A stretch of 64,000 bases of DNA, from positions 704,507-768,506 of the forward strand of contig DAOPQC010000001.1 in NCBI GenBank assembly GCA_035358815.1. Reading direction: 5' to 3'. The first letter of the stretch is position 1. The number at the start of each line of letters is the position of its first letter. Shown here piece by piece: positions 41,136-49,279 of the stretch. The notes under the pieces are model-generated. The model was not told where the DNA came from. It saw nothing but the letters and a program-made list of their open reading frames with translations, and searched no databases. The position numbers and the translations under genes were made by a program. This DNA comes from Thermoanaerobaculales bacterium. Its GTDB lineage: Bacteria; Acidobacteriota; Thermoanaerobaculia; Thermoanaerobaculales; Sulfomarinibacteraceae.

Positions 41136-42287
41136 GTGCGATCTCGCCATCGACAGGTGCTGCTGGGGGTGATCGGCGCCGGCATCGCCGGGGCGATCGT
41201 GCTGCTCGTTTTCGTGCGCGGCCGGCAGGCGCCGGCGCCGCCGTCCGACTTCGGCGCGGTGCTCCTCGAGCTGGCCGCCGCGCGCGGCGCGGACCCCGAG
41301 CGGATCGCGGCCGACGAGCCGATCCGCAAGGTCGGCGGCGTGTTCGTGCGCTCGTGGCAGATCGCGGTGCCGAATCGGTCCGCGATGGCGGCGCTCGCTG
41401 ACGACATCGCCGCCGCGGCCGCCGCGCATGGCGCCACGGCGAGCTCGCCCGCCCCCGCGTCGGCGGACACGGCGCGGGTGCGCGTGGATCGCGGCGCCGA
41501 GGCGTTCGACGTCCTGCTGGTCATCGCCAGGCCGGTGCGGGTGGCGGCGGCCGCCCCCACCGCCACGCCGACGCCCCGTGCCGCGCCCACGGCAACGCCG
41601 CGGGCTCGTCCGGCGCCGGGGGCCCGTGGACGGCTCGCGATCCTGCTCGACGATGCCGGCCAGTCGGTGGACTCGCTAGCGGCGGCGGCCGGCCTCCCGC
41701 CCGAGGTCGGGGTCGCGGTGCTGCCCTTCCTGCCGCACTCGGCCGAGATCGCCGAGGCGATGCACGCGCGGGGCCACGAGGTCTGGCTGCACCTGCCGAT
41801 GGAGCCCGAAGGCTATCCCGCCAACGACCCCGGCCCCGGGGCGGTGTTCGTGGGCATGAACGACGACGAGATCCGGTCGGCCGTCCACGCCGCGATCAAC
41901 AACGTCCCGCACGCGGTGGGCGTGAACAACCACATGGGATCGCGCGCGTCGGCCGACCTGCGGGTGATGACGTGGGTGATGCAGGAGCTCAAGGCCCGCG
42001 GCCTGGCGTTCATCGACTCGCGAACGACCCGGGAGACGGTCGCCGAGGAGGCGGCCCGCGCCCTCGGCGTGCCCGCCGCCCGCCGCCACGTCTTCCTCGA
42101 CAACAACCGGTCGGGCGCCGCCATCCGCGCCCAGCTCGAGGAGGCGGTGGAACGGTGCCGGCTCGACAAGTCCGCGATCGCCATCGGGCACCTCGACCCG
42201 ATCACCGTGCAGACGCTCGCGGAGGAGCTGCCGGGGCTGTCGAAGCGGGGGGCCGACCTGGTCCGGCCGGGTGCTCTCGTGAGGTAG
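41136..42287 (+). CDS. Divergent polysaccharide deacetylase (YibQ-like)
   Basis: A 383-residue protein with an N-terminal membrane anchor (residues about 8-28), a variable region with a Thr/Pro/Ala linker, and a NodB-related domain from about 168 (RLAILLDDAGQS...PHSAEIAEAMHARGHEVWLHLPMEP...GVNNHMGS). The DDAGQ, H-x-PMEP and NNHMGS elements are those of the divergent polysaccharide deacetylase family. Presumed substrate is cell-wall or surface glycan. It follows the EnvC and S41 genes, with a 35-nt gap. Confidence 0.85.
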   Translation: MRSRHRQVLLGVIGAGIAGAIVLLVFVRGRQAPAPPSDFGAVLLELAAARGADPERIAADEPIRKVGGVFVRSWQIAVPNRSAMAALADDIAAAAAAHGATASSPAPASADTARVRVDRGAEAFDVLLVIARPVRVAAAAPTATPTPRAAPTATPRARPAPGARGRLAILLDDAGQSVDSLAAAAGLPPEVGVAVLPFLPHSAEIAEAMHARGHEVWLHLPMEPEGYPANDPGPGAVFVGMNDDEIRSAVHAAINNVPHAVGVNNHMGSRASADLRVMTWVMQELKARGLAFIDSRTTRETVAEEAARALGVPAARRHVFLDNNRSGAAIRAQLEEAVERCRLDKSAIAIGHLDPITVQTLAEELPGLSKRGADLVRPGALVR

Positions 42288-42348
42288 CCTCGCCCGGCCG
42301 CCGTGTCGGCTCGAGCGGCTGCGGTTACAATCCTCGCCGGAGACTCGA

Positions 42349-43767
42349 ATGACCTCGCAGCTGCATCTCTACAACACCCTCACCCGCAGGCTCGAGCCGT
42401 TTGCGAGCCTCGAGCCGGGTCACGCCCGCGTCTACACCTGCGGGCCGACCATCTACGACTACTCCCACATCGGGAACTTCCGGACCTTCCTGTTCGAGGA
42501 CATCCTGCGCCGCACGCTGCGCCTGTTCGGCTACCGCGTCACCCAGGTCATGAACCTGACCGACGTCGACGACAAGACGATCCGCGGCGCCAGCGCGGAG
42601 GGTGTGTCCCTGCGCGAGTACACCGACCGCTACGCCGCGGCGTTCTTCCAGGACCTCGACACGCTGCGCGTCGAGCGCGCCGAGCGCTACCCGCGAGCCA
42701 CCGATCACATCCCTGGAATGGTGGAGCTGGTCAGGCGGCTCGAGGCCGCGGGCCACACCTATCGGTCCGAGGGGTCCGTGTACTTCCGCATCGCGTCGTT
42801 CCCGGGCTACGGCAAGCTGTCGGGGGTGCGGCCAGGCTCGAACCTCGCGGGCGCCCGGGTGGACGCCGACGAGTACGAGAAGGAGGACGCTCGCGACTTC
42901 GTGCTGTGGAAGGCGGCCAAGCCCGGGGAGCCGGCGTGGGAGACGGCGCTCGGCCCGGGTCGCCCGGGCTGGCACCTGGAGTGCTCGGCGATGTCGATGG
43001 AGGCGCTCGGCGAGAGCTTCGACATCCACTGCGGGGGCGTCGACAACATCTTTCCGCACCACGAGAACGAGATCGCGCAGTCGGAGGGCGCCACCGGCCG
43101 GCCTTTCGCCAGGTACTGGCTGCACGCCGAGCACCTGACGGTCGAGGGCGAGAAGATGGCCAAGTCGCTCGGCAACTTCTTCACGCTGCGCGACCTGCTC
43201 GAGCGCGGCCACGACCCGCTCGCGATCCGCTACCTGCTGATCTCGGTGCCCTACCGGCAGAAGCTGAACTTCACCTTCGACGGGCTGCACGCGGCCGGGC
43301 AGGCGCTCGAGCGGGTCGCCAACACCCTGCGCCGTCTCGAGCACTCACCGGCCGCGGCGAGCGCCGGAGCGCTGGCGGCGGACGACGTGGCGGGCTTCCG
43401 GCTGCGGTTCCGGGCCGCCCTCGCCGACGACCTCAACACCGCGCGGGCCCTGGCCGAGCTCCACGACCTGCTGCGGGCGGTCAACACGGCGCTCGACGGC
43501 GGCGGCATCTCGGGTCTGGTGCGCGAGGAGCTGGCGCGAGCGATGGCAGAGGCGGACTCGGTGCTCGGCGTGCTGCCGGCGCGGGCCGGCGCGGCCGCCG
43601 ACGGGGATGCCGAGGTCGCCGGCCTGGTCGAGGAACGAACCGCCGCCCGCGCCGCCCGCGACTTCGCGCGCGCCGACGCGATCCGCGCCCGGCTCGCCGA
43701 GATCGGGGTGGTCATCGAGGACACGCCCCACGGGACGGTCTGGCACCGCAAGCCGTCCAGGGGCTGA
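42349..43767 (+). CDS. cysS: Cysteinyl-tRNA synthetase
   Basis: A 472-residue class Ia synthetase that charges tRNA-Cys. YTCGPTIYDYSHIGNFRTF includes HIGN, a Cys-x-His-x2-Glu-type zinc site is seen (CGPT; GWHLECSAM; DIHCGGVDNIFPHHENE), and KMAKSLGN is the KMSKS loop. The C-terminal helical domain is present, so the gene is intact. TACAAT (42326-42331) lies 17 nt before the ATG. Confidence 0.97.
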   Translation: MTSQLHLYNTLTRRLEPFASLEPGHARVYTCGPTIYDYSHIGNFRTFLFEDILRRTLRLFGYRVTQVMNLTDVDDKTIRGASAEGVSLREYTDRYAAAFFQDLDTLRVERAERYPRATDHIPGMVELVRRLEAAGHTYRSEGSVYFRIASFPGYGKLSGVRPGSNLAGARVDADEYEKEDARDFVLWKAAKPGEPAWETALGPGRPGWHLECSAMSMEALGESFDIHCGGVDNIFPHHENEIAQSEGATGRPFARYWLHAEHLTVEGEKMAKSLGNFFTLRDLLERGHDPLAIRYLLISVPYRQKLNFTFDGLHAAGQALERVANTLRRLEHSPAAASAGALAADDVAGFRLRFRAALADDLNTARALAELHDLLRAVNTALDGGGISGLVREELARAMAEADSVLGVLPARAGAAADGDAEVAGLVEERTAARAARDFARADAIRARLAEIGVVIEDTPHGTVWHRKPSRG

Positions 43768-43808
43768 GGCCCGCGGGGCGGGGGCCCGCCCGGCAGCGGC
43801 CGGCGCGC

Positions 43809-44480
43809 CTACTCGAGGAGGTTCTCGCGGATGTAGGTGAACTTGCCCTTGTTCACCAGGCCGAATCCCTCCTCGAACTCGTTGATCAGGCGCGAGACGG
43901 TCTCGCGGCTGGTGCCGATCGAGTGGGCGATGTCGGAGTGGGTCGGCCGGCGGACCACGATCCAGCCCTTGCCCATCTTCTGGCCGTGGTCGCGGGCGAG
44001 GTCGAGCAGGTAGCGGGCGAGCCGGCCGGCGACGTCCATGTAGGCCAGCGACTCCATCTTCGAGTTCGCCCGGCGCAGCCGGCGCGACAAGATGCCGAGC
44101 AGGCTGCGCGAGATCCCGGGCGACGTGGCCAGCAGGTGGTGGAAGTCCTCGCGCTTGATCGCCATCAGCTCGACCGCGGTCAGGGTGACCACCGAGGCCG
44201 AGCGCGGCGCCTCCTCGACCAGCGCCATCTCGCCGAACACCTGCCCGGCGCCGAGCACGGTCAGGATGAACTCCTTGCCTTCGGTTGACGTGGTCACCAC
44301 CTTGACCTTGCCCGAGCCGATCACGTACACGGCGTCGGCGACGTCGCCGCCGTGGAAGATCACGGTGTCCTTGGCGATCGAGCGCGTGCTCGCCACGCTG
44401 GCGACGGTGGCCAGCTCATCGGCGTTGAGCTCCGAGAACAGCTCGACCTTGGCGAGCAGCTGGTGCAGTTCTTCGGTCAT
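43809..44480 (-). CDS. Crp/Fnr-family transcription regulator
   Basis: A 223-residue regulator. Residues about 15-125 form a cNMP-binding beta-roll (GKVKVVTTSTEGKEFILTVLGAGQVFGEMALVEEAPRSA; the GEMALVEEAPRSA phosphate cassette is intact, which suggests cyclic nucleotide binding). A dimer helix follows, then a helix-turn-helix (THSDIAHSIGTSRETVSRLINEF). No FNR-type Cys cluster. It overlaps the TPR gene by 4 nt and has GGGGAGG 4-5 nt ahead. Last gene of the miaA-hfq operon. Confidence 0.92.
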   Translation of the reverse strand: MTEELHQLLAKVELFSELNADELATVASVASTRSIAKDTVIFHGGDVADAVYVIGSGKVKVVTTSTEGKEFILTVLGAGQVFGEMALVEEAPRSASVVTLTAVELMAIKREDFHHLLATSPGISRSLLGILSRRLRRANSKMESLAYMDVAGRLARYLLDLARDHGQKMGKGWIVVRRPTHSDIAHSIGTSRETVSRLINEFEEGFGLVNKGKFTYIRENLLE

Positions 44481-45787
44481 GGGACCTCCCCGGGGGCAGT
44501 TCGGAGAACCACCGCCGCCACCGCGCGGCCGCCGACCGGCGACGTCAGCTCGACGCAGCCGGAGGCCTCCGGAACCCCCTGCGCACACCACTGCGGTCGC
44601 TGCCGGCCGAGCAGCGCGCACAGCTTGTCGATGGCGGCGCGGGCCTCGGCTGGTTCGACCTTCCGGTGCGGGTAGAAGCGGTGCTCGATCCGGTCGGCCG
44701 GCATCAGCCCGATCCGGACCGCCGTCAGGATCTCCCGCTGCGCATCGAGATCGACGATGTCCGACAGCAGCGGCACCTGACCGCCGCCGATCGCGTGCGC
44801 CTCGGGCACGAGCCCCACGATCACCGTCGCCAGCCCGGCCCGGTCGAGATCGTCGTCGGCGAGCGCCGCCTGCACGTGGCCGGAGAGGTTCTGCCGGCGC
44901 CACTCGAGCTGCACGCGGGAGAGGGCCTCGTCGCGCCCGGCGGACCCGGCCGGCACGGCGCTCCAGAGCGCCATCGCGGAGGCGATGTCCCCCCGGTCCT
45001 CGGCGAGCCGCGCGCGCCTGGCCAGCACCTCCGGGTCATCGCCCAACCCACGGAGGACCGCCTCGGCGTCACCGGCGCGACCGAGCTCGGCGAGCAGCTC
45101 GGACTTGATCAGCAGGGCATCGCGGTCTGCCGGTGCGAGGAGGAGCGCCGACTCCACGCTTTCGAGCGCGGCCTCGGCCTGGCCCTCGGCGGCCTGCGCC
45201 CTCGCCCGGGCGATGCGGTCGCCGAAGATGCTGCGCTCGAGCTCGCCGGCGCGCCCCGCCCACGGCGACTGCGGCCACAGCTCGGCACTCCGGCGCGCGG
45301 CGGCGAGCGCCAGGTCCTGGTCTTTGCTGCGGGTGGCGGCCTCGCTCAGGGTCACCCATGCCGCCGCGTACGCCGGGTTGTCGGCGCACAGGCGCTCGAG
45401 CTCCTGCACGGGCGGCTCCGCTGCGGCCATCTCGATCTGCAGCTCGAGCAGCCGGCGAGCGGCGGTGTCTCCGGCCTTGGCCACCCCGTTGCTCGCAGCC
45501 TCGAGGTCACCGTGCTCGAGCCTGGCGGCGGCCTTCGCGATGCGCTTGGCGTCGCGCCGCGCCAGCTCCGGGTGCCCTGGCCCGTCGAGCGGACCGGGGA
45601 GGCCGGGCGCCGCCGCCGCGGCCGGCCCGGCGGCCAGCACGAGCGCGGCCAGGGCCGCCGCCAGCCAGGAGATCGGCGGCGAGAGGCGCGAACGAATCGG
45701 GCTGCGGGAGCGGCGACGGGTGCACCCGCCGCGCCGGATCGACGACCGACCTTCCGGCCACGCCCCCCGGTCACGCTCGATCTTCAT
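44477..45787 (-). CDS. Exported TPR-like repeat protein
   Basis: A 436-residue protein. Arg-rich N-terminus, then a strong hydrophobic helix (WLAAALAALVLAAGPAAAAA), so it is exported or anchored. The remainder is repeated helix pairs (GDLEAASNGVAKAGDTAARRLLELQ; AALESVESALLLAPADRDALLIKSELLAELG), typical of TPR scaffolds. ATG 45787 gives a 17-nt overlap with hfq. No enzyme motif. The link with hfq and crp is positional only. Confidence 0.75.
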   Translation of the reverse strand: MKIERDRGAWPEGRSSIRRGGCTRRRSRSPIRSRLSPPISWLAAALAALVLAAGPAAAAAPGLPGPLDGPGHPELARRDAKRIAKAAARLEHGDLEAASNGVAKAGDTAARRLLELQIEMAAAEPPVQELERLCADNPAYAAAWVTLSEAATRSKDQDLALAAARRSAELWPQSPWAGRAGELERSIFGDRIARARAQAAEGQAEAALESVESALLLAPADRDALLIKSELLAELGRAGDAEAVLRGLGDDPEVLARRARLAEDRGDIASAMALWSAVPAGSAGRDEALSRVQLEWRRQNLSGHVQAALADDDLDRAGLATVIVGLVPEAHAIGGGQVPLLSDIVDLDAQREILTAVRIGLMPADRIEHRFYPHRKVEPAEARAAIDKLCALLGRQRPQWCAQGVPEASGCVELTSPVGGRAVAAVVLRTAPGEVP

Positions 45788-46016
45788 CGGGACCGCTGGC
45801 CGGGATCGCCGGAGCCACGCTCGCGATCGCGTGCTTGTAGACGAGCTGCTCCTGGCCGTGGCTTTCCAGAATGACCGCATAACGATCGAAGCGGCGGAGA
45901 GTGCCGGTCAAGCGCTTTCCGCTCACCAGGTAGATGTGAACGCTGCGGGCCTCTTTGCGGAGCTGGTAGAAAAACGGATCCTGGATGTTGATGGTGCTGC
46001 TCGCCGGCTTGTTCAT
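45771..46016 (-). CDS. hfq: RNA chaperone Hfq
   Basis: An 81-residue Sm-like protein: Sm1 motif VHIYLVSGKRLTGTLRRFDRYAVIL and Sm2 motif LVYKHAIASV, with the family's N-terminal Q-DPFF. It forms hexamers that pair sRNAs with mRNAs. The start overlaps miaA by 4 nt (ATGA), the order found in many proteobacteria. The C-terminal tail is short, so RNA-release features of E. coli Hfq may differ. Confidence 0.96.
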   Translation of the reverse strand: MNKPASSTINIQDPFFYQLRKEARSVHIYLVSGKRLTGTLRRFDRYAVILESHGQEQLVYKHAIASVAPAIPASGPDEDRA

Positions 46017-46966
46017 GGTTCGCAGGCCTCCCCGGTATGACCCAACCACCTCGCAACGACCGCCGCCGCGCCCCCCCGCTCGACCGGTGCCACCCACTCC
46101 AGCGCGCCCTCGCGGAGCGACCTCAGCCACGTGAGCTGACGTTTGGCGAGCCGGCGGCTCGCCCGTTTCGTGAGCTCGATTGCCGTTGATCGATCTTCTC
46201 GCCCGGTGAGCATCTGGACGACCTGGGCGTAGCCGATCGCCTTCAGCGCGTGGGCGCTGGCGGGGACACCCGAGGCGAGAATCCGCGTGACCTCCTCCTC
46301 CAGACCACGAGAGAACATGTCATCGACGCGCAAGTCGATTCTAGCATAGAGGTCGCGCCGGTCCCGATGCGGCGCGGCGATCAGTGCGCGGTAGGAAGGA
46401 CGCGGTTCGTGCCGCCGCCAGTGCTCCGAGATCGGCACCCCGGTCGCCTCCCACACCTCGAGCGCGCGGAGCACGCGCTGGCGGTCACCGGCCCCGATCC
46501 GGGCCGCCGCGGCGGGGTCGACTGCGCGCAACCGTCCTGCCGTGCCGGCGGGGTCAGCGTCCCACTCGGCGGCGAGCCGGGCCTGCAGCGCCGGGTCGCC
46601 GGGCGGCGAGTCGAACAGGCCGAGCAGCAGCGCGCGGACGTAGAAGTGGGTGCCGCCGGCGACCACCGGGACGGCGCCGCGCGACCGGATGTCGTCGATC
46701 GCCGCGGCGGCTGCGGCGGCGAAGTGGCCCGCCGAGAAGCGCTGGTGCGGATCGGCGATGTCGATCAGATGGTGGCGCACCCGGCGCCGCGCCTCGGCCG
46801 ACGGCTTGTCGGTGCCGATGTCGAGGCCGAGGTAGACCGCGAAGGCATCGGCCGACACGATCTCGCCGCCGATCGCCTCCGCGACCTCGAGCGCGAGCTC
46901 GCTCTTGCCCGAGCCGGTCGGGCCGACGATCACGAGCAGGGGCGGTCGGTCCGTCGCGACGTCCAT
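46013..46966 (-). CDS. miaA: tRNA dimethylallyltransferase MiaA
   Basis: A 317-residue enzyme that prenylates A37 of tRNAs reading UNN codons. VIVGPTGSGKSELAL is the P-loop; VSADAFAVYLGLDIGTDKPS, HHLIDIADP and GGTHFYVRALL are typical MiaA motifs, though canonical SADS-QVY is here SADAFAVY. First gene of the overlapping miaA-hfq-TPR-crp chain. TAAGCT lies 9 nt upstream of the ATG. Confidence 0.95.
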   Translation of the reverse strand: MDVATDRPPLLVIVGPTGSGKSELALEVAEAIGGEIVSADAFAVYLGLDIGTDKPSAEARRRVRHHLIDIADPHQRFSAGHFAAAAAAAIDDIRSRGAVPVVAGGTHFYVRALLLGLFDSPPGDPALQARLAAEWDADPAGTAGRLRAVDPAAAARIGAGDRQRVLRALEVWEATGVPISEHWRRHEPRPSYRALIAAPHRDRRDLYARIDLRVDDMFSRGLEEEVTRILASGVPASAHALKAIGYAQVVQMLTGREDRSTAIELTKRASRRLAKRQLTWLRSLREGALEWVAPVERGGAAAVVARWLGHTGEACEP

Positions 46967-46975
46967 GACGAGCGG

Positions 46976-46981
46976 AGCTTA
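46976..46981 (-). promoter_or_regulatory. -10 box TAAGCT 9 nt before miaA
   Basis: Minus-strand TAAGCT with a 9-nt gap to ATG 46966. It would start the whole miaA-hfq-TPR-crp operon with almost no leader. Confidence 0.35.
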
Positions 46982-47041
46982 GCGCGACTCGCGCCGGGAC
47001 CGCATTCGACCTGCTGCAGCAGAGCCGAGCCAGCCGGGCGC

Positions 47042-47169
47042 GGATCCGGCTCCGCCTCTGGCTTCCGGCTCCGCCTGGGGCTTCGCCGTCGACTCCGCCG
47101 CGACAGGAGCGGGCGCGGAAGCGGAAGCGGGGGCGGCAGCGTGTGGGTATCGGGAACGGGAACGGGAAC
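47042..47169. repeat. Hexamer-type array upstream of miaA
   Basis: CCGGCTCCGCCT-type units (47045-47081), a G-rich GCGGAA array (47106-47136) and GGGAAC units (47152-47169). It occupies most of the region between miaA and the Kelch gene stop. Confidence 0.6.
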
Positions 47170-47225
47170 AGCAACGCGCCCACCTGAACGAGAGCGTCCG
47201 ATCAGCGGCAGCCGCGGCCGGTGCG

Positions 47226-49127
47226 CTAGGGAGTCGTGGTCGACCAGCGCAGGGTGCCCCCCGACTCCAACCCGTCGACGAACAGCGGGCAGATCGCCCA
47301 GCGCAACATCGGCCCGAGCAGGTCGGCGCGGCCCTCGACCGAGCGCACCCACTCGACCGGGAAGCCCATGAACATGGTCCGGAAGTGGCCGCCGTCGTAG
47401 CGGGTCGCGGCCGGCGCCGGGATCCCTCCCGTCGGGTAGAAGAGCGGCTCGAACCCACCCGAGCGCGCGGCAGGGGCGTCGTCAAAGAGGCTCCCGGGCC
47501 AGTACTCGCCCCAGTACACCGGCTCCTCGAGCGGCCGTTCGGCGACCCCCGCGTAGAGCGGGTCGGCGGCGTTCCCTGCGACGCTGTCGAGCTGGACGTC
47601 TTGCGTCACCGAGGCGACCCACAGGTAGTCGGTGAGCAGCGGCGTCAGCCCGTGGGCGTAGTACTGGTCCTCGGCGGACAGCAGCAGGCTGCCGCCGCCG
47701 TCGAGGTAGGCGATCAGCGCCGCCTGCTCGGCGTCGTTGACCGCGTCGCTGTAGTCGTAGCCGGTGAACCAGATCACCGTGTGGTACGGGGCGAGGTCCG
47801 CGACCGAGGGCGAGCCCATGGCCAGCACGTCCCACACCTCATAGGTCACGCCGAGCTCGTCGAGCGCCGTGAGGTAGTAGGGCAGGCCGCCGCCGCCCCC
47901 CGGAGTCGGGTAGGGATCGTCGTTGACCAGCAGCACCGAGCACAGCGACGGCTCGAGCTCGTAGACCTCGGAGCTCGTGAGCACGTTCGAGTCGCTGTCC
48001 TGGCGGCCGCCCCAGACCCAGATCGCGGGCATCCCGGGGGCGAGCTCGCCGCCGGTCGGCGGGATGTACTCGGCGGCGTTGTCGCGGCGGTCGGTGAGCA
48101 GGAACGGGAACTCCTCCCAGGTGTCGGTGTGGGTGTCGTAGAGGTAGACGTGGTCGTTCTCGTCAGACCAGAAGCCGCAGGTGGTGATGATGGTGCCGGC
48201 GAGCGGCCGGCCGAAGGCGGACAGGTTGCTGTCGCTGTCGAAGCCCCAGGCGCGTCCCGACGAGCACGGCTCGGGCAGCGGCGCGACCGTGACCCAGCTC
48301 CCGGGAGCCGACGGGTCCAGCCGCTGCACGATGTCGACGTTTTCCAGGCTGCCTCCACCGTCGGGCGTATACGCGCCGCCGATGGCGTAGACAAGGTCGT
48401 CGACCACTGCGCTCATGATGTACGCCCGGCCCGGCGCCAGCTCCACCCCCATCCCGAGGGCCCAGGCGGTGCCGCCGGAGTTGACCTGATCGGCATCGAA
48501 GAGCCAGGTCTCGGTCGGGTGGTAGGGCGGCGTCAGACTGTCGAAGCCGCCGGCGACGATGACCTTGTTGTGCCAGACCGCCTGGAGGCCGGCCATGCAG
48601 GTCAGGCTGCCCGGGTAGTCGAACTGGGCCGGGAGCTGGCCGGCGAGCTGCAGCGCCACGTTGTAGAACTGGACGCTGTCGGTGACCGTGCCGTCCGCCA
48701 TCCGGCCGCAGATGGCCAGCAGCATCGGACCCTCCGGGTGCTCGTAGAGGCTCACCTGGTAGTTGGAGATGGGGGTCGTCATGTCGTCGCCGGTGTCGGT
48801 CCAGACCCCGGACCGCGGGTCGAAGGACCAGACGCTGCCGTCGGTAGACAGGTCGGCGAGGCGGCCGCCGAGGAAGTAGATCTTGCCGTCGAACGGGCTG
48901 TAGCCGCCGTCGAAGCGGGTGAAGGCGAACGGCGTTTCGGGACCGTAGGTCCAGGCTCCGCCAACGGCTTCCGGGATTGCTCCGGGCACGATGACCGGCG
49001 GCGAGGAAGCCACTCCACTCCCCGGATCGCTCCACGGCGACCCACCCTCCTCGGCCGCCGCCACGGCCAGCATGACGATCAGCAGCCCCAGCGCGACTTC
49101 CCCACGACGCAGCGAACGCTCGAGCAT
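47226..49127 (-). CDS. Secreted Kelch-type beta-propeller protein with C-terminal DGxESG motif
   Basis: A 633-residue exported protein (signal 1-25). Several Kelch blades can be seen (KIYFLGGRLADLSTDGSVWSFDPRSGVW; KVIVAGGFD; VYAIGGAYTPDGGGS; AIWVWGGRQDS). From about residue 400 a domain begins with SVLLVNDDPYPTPGGGG and runs through VIWFTGYDY and LDGGGSLLLSAEDQYY, like a glutamine-amidotransferase-fold domain. It ends in FVDGLESGGTLRWSTTTP, nearly the same as the tail of the protein at 57618. The tail may be a sorting signal. Strong GGGAGGGG RBS. Confidence 0.75.
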   Translation of the reverse strand: MLERSLRRGEVALGLLIVMLAVAAAEEGGSPWSDPGSGVASSPPVIVPGAIPEAVGGAWTYGPETPFAFTRFDGGYSPFDGKIYFLGGRLADLSTDGSVWSFDPRSGVWTDTGDDMTTPISNYQVSLYEHPEGPMLLAICGRMADGTVTDSVQFYNVALQLAGQLPAQFDYPGSLTCMAGLQAVWHNKVIVAGGFDSLTPPYHPTETWLFDADQVNSGGTAWALGMGVELAPGRAYIMSAVVDDLVYAIGGAYTPDGGGSLENVDIVQRLDPSAPGSWVTVAPLPEPCSSGRAWGFDSDSNLSAFGRPLAGTIITTCGFWSDENDHVYLYDTHTDTWEEFPFLLTDRRDNAAEYIPPTGGELAPGMPAIWVWGGRQDSDSNVLTSSEVYELEPSLCSVLLVNDDPYPTPGGGGGLPYYLTALDELGVTYEVWDVLAMGSPSVADLAPYHTVIWFTGYDYSDAVNDAEQAALIAYLDGGGSLLLSAEDQYYAHGLTPLLTDYLWVASVTQDVQLDSVAGNAADPLYAGVAERPLEEPVYWGEYWPGSLFDDAPAARSGGFEPLFYPTGGIPAPAATRYDGGHFRTMFMGFPVEWVRSVEGRADLLGPMLRWAICPLFVDGLESGGTLRWSTTTP

Positions 49128-49279
49128 GGTCCCCTCCCGGCACCCGACGTCACGCTGCCGCCGGCACCCTGCCGGCCGACCGGGCTCTCGCCCCTTCTTG
49201 GGGCTGGCACTGTGAATCTGGCCGGGTTGCCTGACCGGGAATCTACGCCTTCACGTCGGGGATGACAACCTCAGAGCGT

